Below are positions 30,601 through 33,445 of a stretch of 33,445 nucleotides of DNA, in pieces. The DNA is from Rhizobiaceae bacterium. GTDB taxonomy: Bacteria; Pseudomonadota; Alphaproteobacteria; Rhizobiales; Rhizobiaceae. A program made the translations under genes and the position numbers. The notes below the pieces were generated by a model. The model searched no databases, was not told where the DNA came from, and was given only the letters and a program-made list of their open reading frames with translations. Where the stretch lies: assembly GCA_027000565.1 (NCBI GenBank), contig JALTNS010000460.1:1-33445 (forward strand), in the 5' to 3' direction. The first letter of the stretch is position 1, and the number at the start of each line of letters is the position of its first letter.

Positions 30601-31109
30601 CCCCAGGATGCCTTAAGCATAAGCGGATAGCCAACCTCTTCAGCCAGCCGCTTGATTTCATCCATATCATCCGGCAGCGGCGGGGTTGCCGGAACCACCG
30701 GCACACCGGCCTTGATTGCCAGATTACGCGCCGAAACCTTGTTGCCAAGCCCGCGCATGGTGTCAGCACTCGGACCTATAAAAGTTATTCCGGCCTCGTT
30801 GCAGGCATCAACAAATTCCGGGCTTTCCGACAACAATCCGTAACCCGGGTGGATGGCGTCAGCCCCGGAAAGTCTCGCAACCCGGATGACCTCCTCAATC
30901 GATAGGTAGCTTTCAATCGGCCCCATGTCTTTTTCAAGGTGTGGGCCCTTGCCAACCTGATAGGCTTCGTCCGACTTGAAGCGATGCAGGGAAAGTTTGT
31001 CTTCTTCAGCCCAGATCGCTACGGTTTTCAGCCCCAGTTCATTGGCGGCGCGAAATACCCGGATGGCAATTTCTGAACGATTGGCGACAAGAATTTTTTC
31101 AATGGCCAA
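27648..31109 (-). CDS. pyc: Pyruvate carboxylase
   Basis: A biotin enzyme that makes oxaloacetate from pyruvate, bicarbonate and ATP. At 1153 residues it has the full single-chain architecture. The biotin carboxylase domain is at about 1-460 ([47 protein letters not shown]). The carboxyltransferase domain is at about 540-820 ([52 protein letters not shown]). A PC-specific region follows, and the biotinyl domain is at about 1080-1153, with Lys1118 in EAMKMET. The start codon is TTG, backed by a strong AGGAG eight bases upstream; no ATG is available nearby. It refills the TCA cycle when carbon leaves as acetyl-CoA or PHA, which fits its neighbours. Confidence 0.98.
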   Translation of the reverse strand: [1153 protein letters not shown]

Positions 31110-31251
31110 GGGAAAGGCTCCTGTGGTCAGTGGTGAGAACAGCGCTATGCACCGTATATGGGAGAATTCAGCCCGCTTCTACAGGGTTGCGGGAATTATG
31201 TAAAACCCCGCAGCTGTGGCGAATTTACTTTCTTCAAGGTTCGCAAATCAT

Positions 31252-32625
31252 TCAGGTGGCGTTTCGGCCTTTGACAAACGGCAACAGGATCAATCCAAGC
31301 ATGAATAAAGCTATAATCGGCATTACTCCGATTTGCTGGCTGGCAAAAGTTGCAGTCATAAACCCAACAGCAAGCGGCGCAATAAACGAAGTCGCCTTGC
31401 CTGACAGTGCGTAAAGTCCAAATGCTTCTGTCATTCGCCCCGGTTCTGCTTGATCAACCAGCAGGGTGCGAGAAGCCGCCTGAATGGAACCGCCAGCCGC
31501 GCCAATCAATCCACCGGCGGCATAAAACATCAAATCCGGAAGCGAGGATGGATCCTCCAGTGTGCCAACAACGGTAAACAGCACATGGGTTTGATCAATT
31601 GTGATAATAATAATGCTGGCCAGGGTCAACAAAAGCAGCGACACTACAACCACAGGCTTTGGCCCAAAACGGTCATCAGCTTTACCGCCGACAAGAGCAC
31701 CTATTGTACCGGTAATTGCTGCCAGAATTCCAAAAATACCGACCTGCGTCACTTCCCAACCAAGCGCACCAACCGCATAAATTCCGCCGAACGTATAGAG
31801 GCCGTTCAATCCATCCCGATAGAGCATACTGGAACCTAGATAAGCGAAAAGGCTCGGATTTTTGGGTAGGTTTTTCAAGGTCTTACCCAGTTCCCGCAAT
31901 CCGCTGGCAACTGCACCGGCCACTTTGGTCGGTTTTACCGTATCCGGTGTGAACAAAAACAGTGGTATGGTGAAAATTATCACCCAGAATGCCGCAATCA
32001 GGCCGCTGGCACGTTCGCCTTCTGCCGCGGTTGGGTCAAGGCCGAAGATCGGAGTAAGCCCTACCAATGTTGTACCAACCTCGGCGTTTGCGACCATCAA
32101 GGCCAGCATTGCAATCAGGCAGATAAGGCCGCCAACATAACCAAGCGCCCAAGCATTACCGGAAAGACGCCCCAATTCTTCTCGCGGCACCAGATCAGGC
32201 ATCATTGCATTGTTAAATACGGCTGCAAACTCGAACCCGGCCAGTGCTACGACCAACGCCGTAAGGCCCCAGAATATTAGCACACCGTCCGCATTGGGAG
32301 TCACATACCAAAGCGAAAACGAGCCAACAAATGCCATAACCACAAATGCAAAAATCCACGGTTTTCGCGGGCCGGTAGCATCGGCAATTGCTCCCAGTAT
32401 CGGCGAAAGAACAGCAATAATGATACCGCCAATACCGACGGCGTATCCCCACCAGGTCTGCCCATCAACCGCGTTGGGCGCGACCTGCGCAGCAAAATAA
32501 GGGGCAAAAATAAAGGTCAGTATCAGGGTGTGAAACGGCTGGGCGGCCCAGTCGAATAACATCCAGCCCCAAATACCTTTTTTTGAGGTTTTGGGTGCGT
32601 CCGTTTCCACCGCTGCATCCGCCAT
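31252..32625 (-). CDS. MFS transporter, UMF1/Atg22-like family
   Basis: A 457-residue membrane protein with about 12 hydrophobic segments. The first blocks, WGWMLFDWAAQPFHTLILTFIFAPYF and ILGAIADATGPRKPWIFAF, are hallmarks of the Atg22-like (UMF1) branch of the major facilitator superfamily. Later, LPDLVPREELGRLSGNAWALGYVGG and AASRTLLVDQAEPGRMTEAFGLYALSGKATSFIAPL agree; the last contains the A/RxLLxxxxPxxxxxExFGLY pattern of the second half. Yeast Atg22 exports amino acids from the vacuole, but bacterial substrates are unknown. GAGAGG precedes the ATG. It lies 51 bases after the glutamate dehydrogenase gene on the same strand, so amino-acid transport is a reasonable guess only. The 142-base gap to pyc holds the pyc promoter region. 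Confidence 0.9.
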   Translation of the reverse strand: MADAAVETDAPKTSKKGIWGWMLFDWAAQPFHTLILTFIFAPYFAAQVAPNAVDGQTWWGYAVGIGGIIIAVLSPILGAIADATGPRKPWIFAFVVMAFVGSFSLWYVTPNADGVLIFWGLTALVVALAGFEFAAVFNNAMMPDLVPREELGRLSGNAWALGYVGGLICLIAMLALMVANAEVGTTLVGLTPIFGLDPTAAEGERASGLIAAFWVIIFTIPLFLFTPDTVKPTKVAGAVASGLRELGKTLKNLPKNPSLFAYLGSSMLYRDGLNGLYTFGGIYAVGALGWEVTQVGIFGILAAITGTIGALVGGKADDRFGPKPVVVVSLLLLTLASIIIITIDQTHVLFTVVGTLEDPSSLPDLMFYAAGGLIGAAGGSIQAASRTLLVDQAEPGRMTEAFGLYALSGKATSFIAPLAVGFMTATFASQQIGVMPIIALFMLGLILLPFVKGRNAT

Positions 32626-32676
32626 TTAGTTGCCTCTCGAATTAAAAAGGAAGCTTGTACCGCTTGCGCGGATTTA

Positions 32677-33445
32677 TCAAGCCTTGGCGAGATCAGAAAG
32701 CAGATTTGCGGCAACCATCAACCGGGAAACATTGATATTTCCACTTTTTGCGATTGCAATGGTTGTTTTTCGCACGTGTCCGGCGATTTTTATATTTGCC
32801 TCCACCCAATCTGTTGCCGGGTTTGCTGATTTCGGGAAGTCGCTCAGTGCCTTGATTGCCAAATCACGCCGTGCATTATCAATCGAATGCAAGGCATGGC
32901 TGAGAGCCAGACCATCGTAATAGTCAATTGTAGAGATTTCCTTGGCCGAAAGTTTGATGCGCCCGATACGGAACACTTTGGTGGTGCGGAATATCGCATT
33001 GGCTGACTTCAATAGTGAGCTGCCCGTTTGTTGGCTAACCAGTGCTATGTCGGTAACCACGCTGGCAATCTTTAACATGGCAATTTTTTCAGCCAACGGC
33101 TGGGGAACATTCTGACCAACATAGTCTTCAACTTCTTCCTCAATCTGACGGGTCAAAAACTCCGGTAGTACAGTGGCTATCTCGGGCATGAGTTTTTGCA
33201 GGTTTTTCCGGCAGGTTGTGATCATCGGCTCAAGGCCATTACCGAAATCGCCGTTGCGCAGAAACCAGTCGGTTTGATCGTGCAACAGGTTTTGTACCTG
33301 CTGATACAGCGCCAGTTGCACTGCCCCCGACACTTTGCCGTCAAGCTGATCAATCTCGCCATTCAGCGCTTGCATATCAAATCCATCGCGCACCACCACA
33401 TAGGCCCTGGTAATCTGTGCCGGATCTGCGCCGGTCAGATCACCC
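32677..33445 (-). CDS. NAD-specific glutamate dehydrogenase, large type, C-terminal part (5' end outside window)
   Basis: The track gives 240 residues from a GTG at 33399, but the frame stays open to the window edge (GDLTGADPAQITRAYVVVRDGFDM), so the ORF is the end of a longer gene. The sequence matches the C-terminal helical region of the large (about 1600-residue) NAD-dependent glutamate dehydrogenases of proteobacteria: QALNGEIDQLDGKVSGAVQLALYQQVQNLLHDQTDWFLRN, MLKIASVVTDIALV, LLKSANAIFRTTKVFRIGRIKLSAKEISTIDYYDGLALSHALHSIDNARRDLA. These enzymes deaminate glutamate to 2-oxoglutarate, mainly in catabolism. The catalytic core is outside the window, so activity cannot be judged here. No terminator is seen before the MFS gene. 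Confidence 0.93.
   Translation of the reverse strand, partial: GDLTGADPAQITRAYVVVRDGFDMQALNGEIDQLDGKVSGAVQLALYQQVQNLLHDQTDWFLRNGDFGNGLEPMITTCRKNLQKLMPEIATVLPEFLTRQIEEEVEDYVGQNVPQPLAEKIAMLKIASVVTDIALVSQQTGSSLLKSANAIFRTTKVFRIGRIKLSAKEISTIDYYDGLALSHALHSIDNARRDLAIKALSDFPKSANPATDWVEANIKIAGHVRKTTIAIAKSGNINVSRLMVAANLLSDLAKA

Overview
The window reads as a stretch of an alphaproteobacterial chromosome, most likely from the Hyphomicrobiales (Rhizobiales) or a close relative. Three things point there. L21 carries the C-terminal extension known from alphaproteobacteria. The order rplU-rpmA-GNAT-obgE-proB-proA-nadD-rsfS-rlmH-envC-like-ctpA-polysaccharide deacetylase-rppH is a familiar rhizobial arrangement. 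The F1 genes atpHAGDC stand apart from the F0 genes. Base composition looks close to balanced. I cannot name a genus from sequence alone.

Layout. (1) 1-1523: the left edge holds the start of a ParB/Srx-fold protein on the minus strand. It is open at the window border, so the ORF track misses it. About 1.1 kb without convincing genes follows, with short CCCTGTT direct repeats, a perfect inverted repeat and a 25-bp-period tandem repeat. This is the only part that looks accessory. (2) 1524-2282: a secreted DUF1223 thioredoxin-like protein, divergent from the next block. (3) 2590-14819, plus strand: ribosomal proteins L21 and L27, a GNAT acetyltransferase, ObgE, proline synthesis (ProB, ProA), NAD synthesis (NadD), ribosome silencing factor RsfS, 23S rRNA methyltransferase RlmH, an EnvC-like factor, the CtpA protease, a divergent polysaccharide deacetylase and two tandem RppH-type Nudix hydrolases. 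(4) 14797-19697, minus strand: the F1 ATP synthase operon atpHAGDC, whose 3' end overlaps the second Nudix gene tail to tail. (5) 19921-25268, minus strand: PHA synthase phaC, a TRAP transporter (dctP, dctQ, dctM) and a small four-helix membrane protein. (6) 25361-26587, plus strand: intracellular PHA depolymerase, divergent from phaC. (7) 26671-31109, minus strand: pyruvate carboxylase and a phosphate acyltransferase. (8) 31252-33445, minus strand: a UMF1/Atg22-like MFS transporter and the C-terminal end of the large NAD-glutamate dehydrogenase, cut by the window edge.

How the genes fit together. The plus-strand block joins translation and ribosome maturation (L21, L27, ObgE, RsfS, RlmH), small-molecule synthesis and cell-wall remodelling (EnvC-like, CtpA). 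It is read through several tight or overlapping gene junctions. The right half is a carbon-storage and central-carbon neighbourhood: PHA synthesis and breakdown, acyl-CoA/acyl-phosphate exchange, anaplerosis and probably uptake of an organic acid. I see no clear new defence or mobile system. The most useful oddities are rsfS without a standard start codon, the tandem rppH pair, the phaC-TRAP linkage with a hairpin between dctP and dctQ, and the repeat-bearing left edge. Several ORF-track starts were changed: proB, nadD, rsfS, the envC-like gene, ctpA, the deacetylase, atpD, dctP and phaZ.
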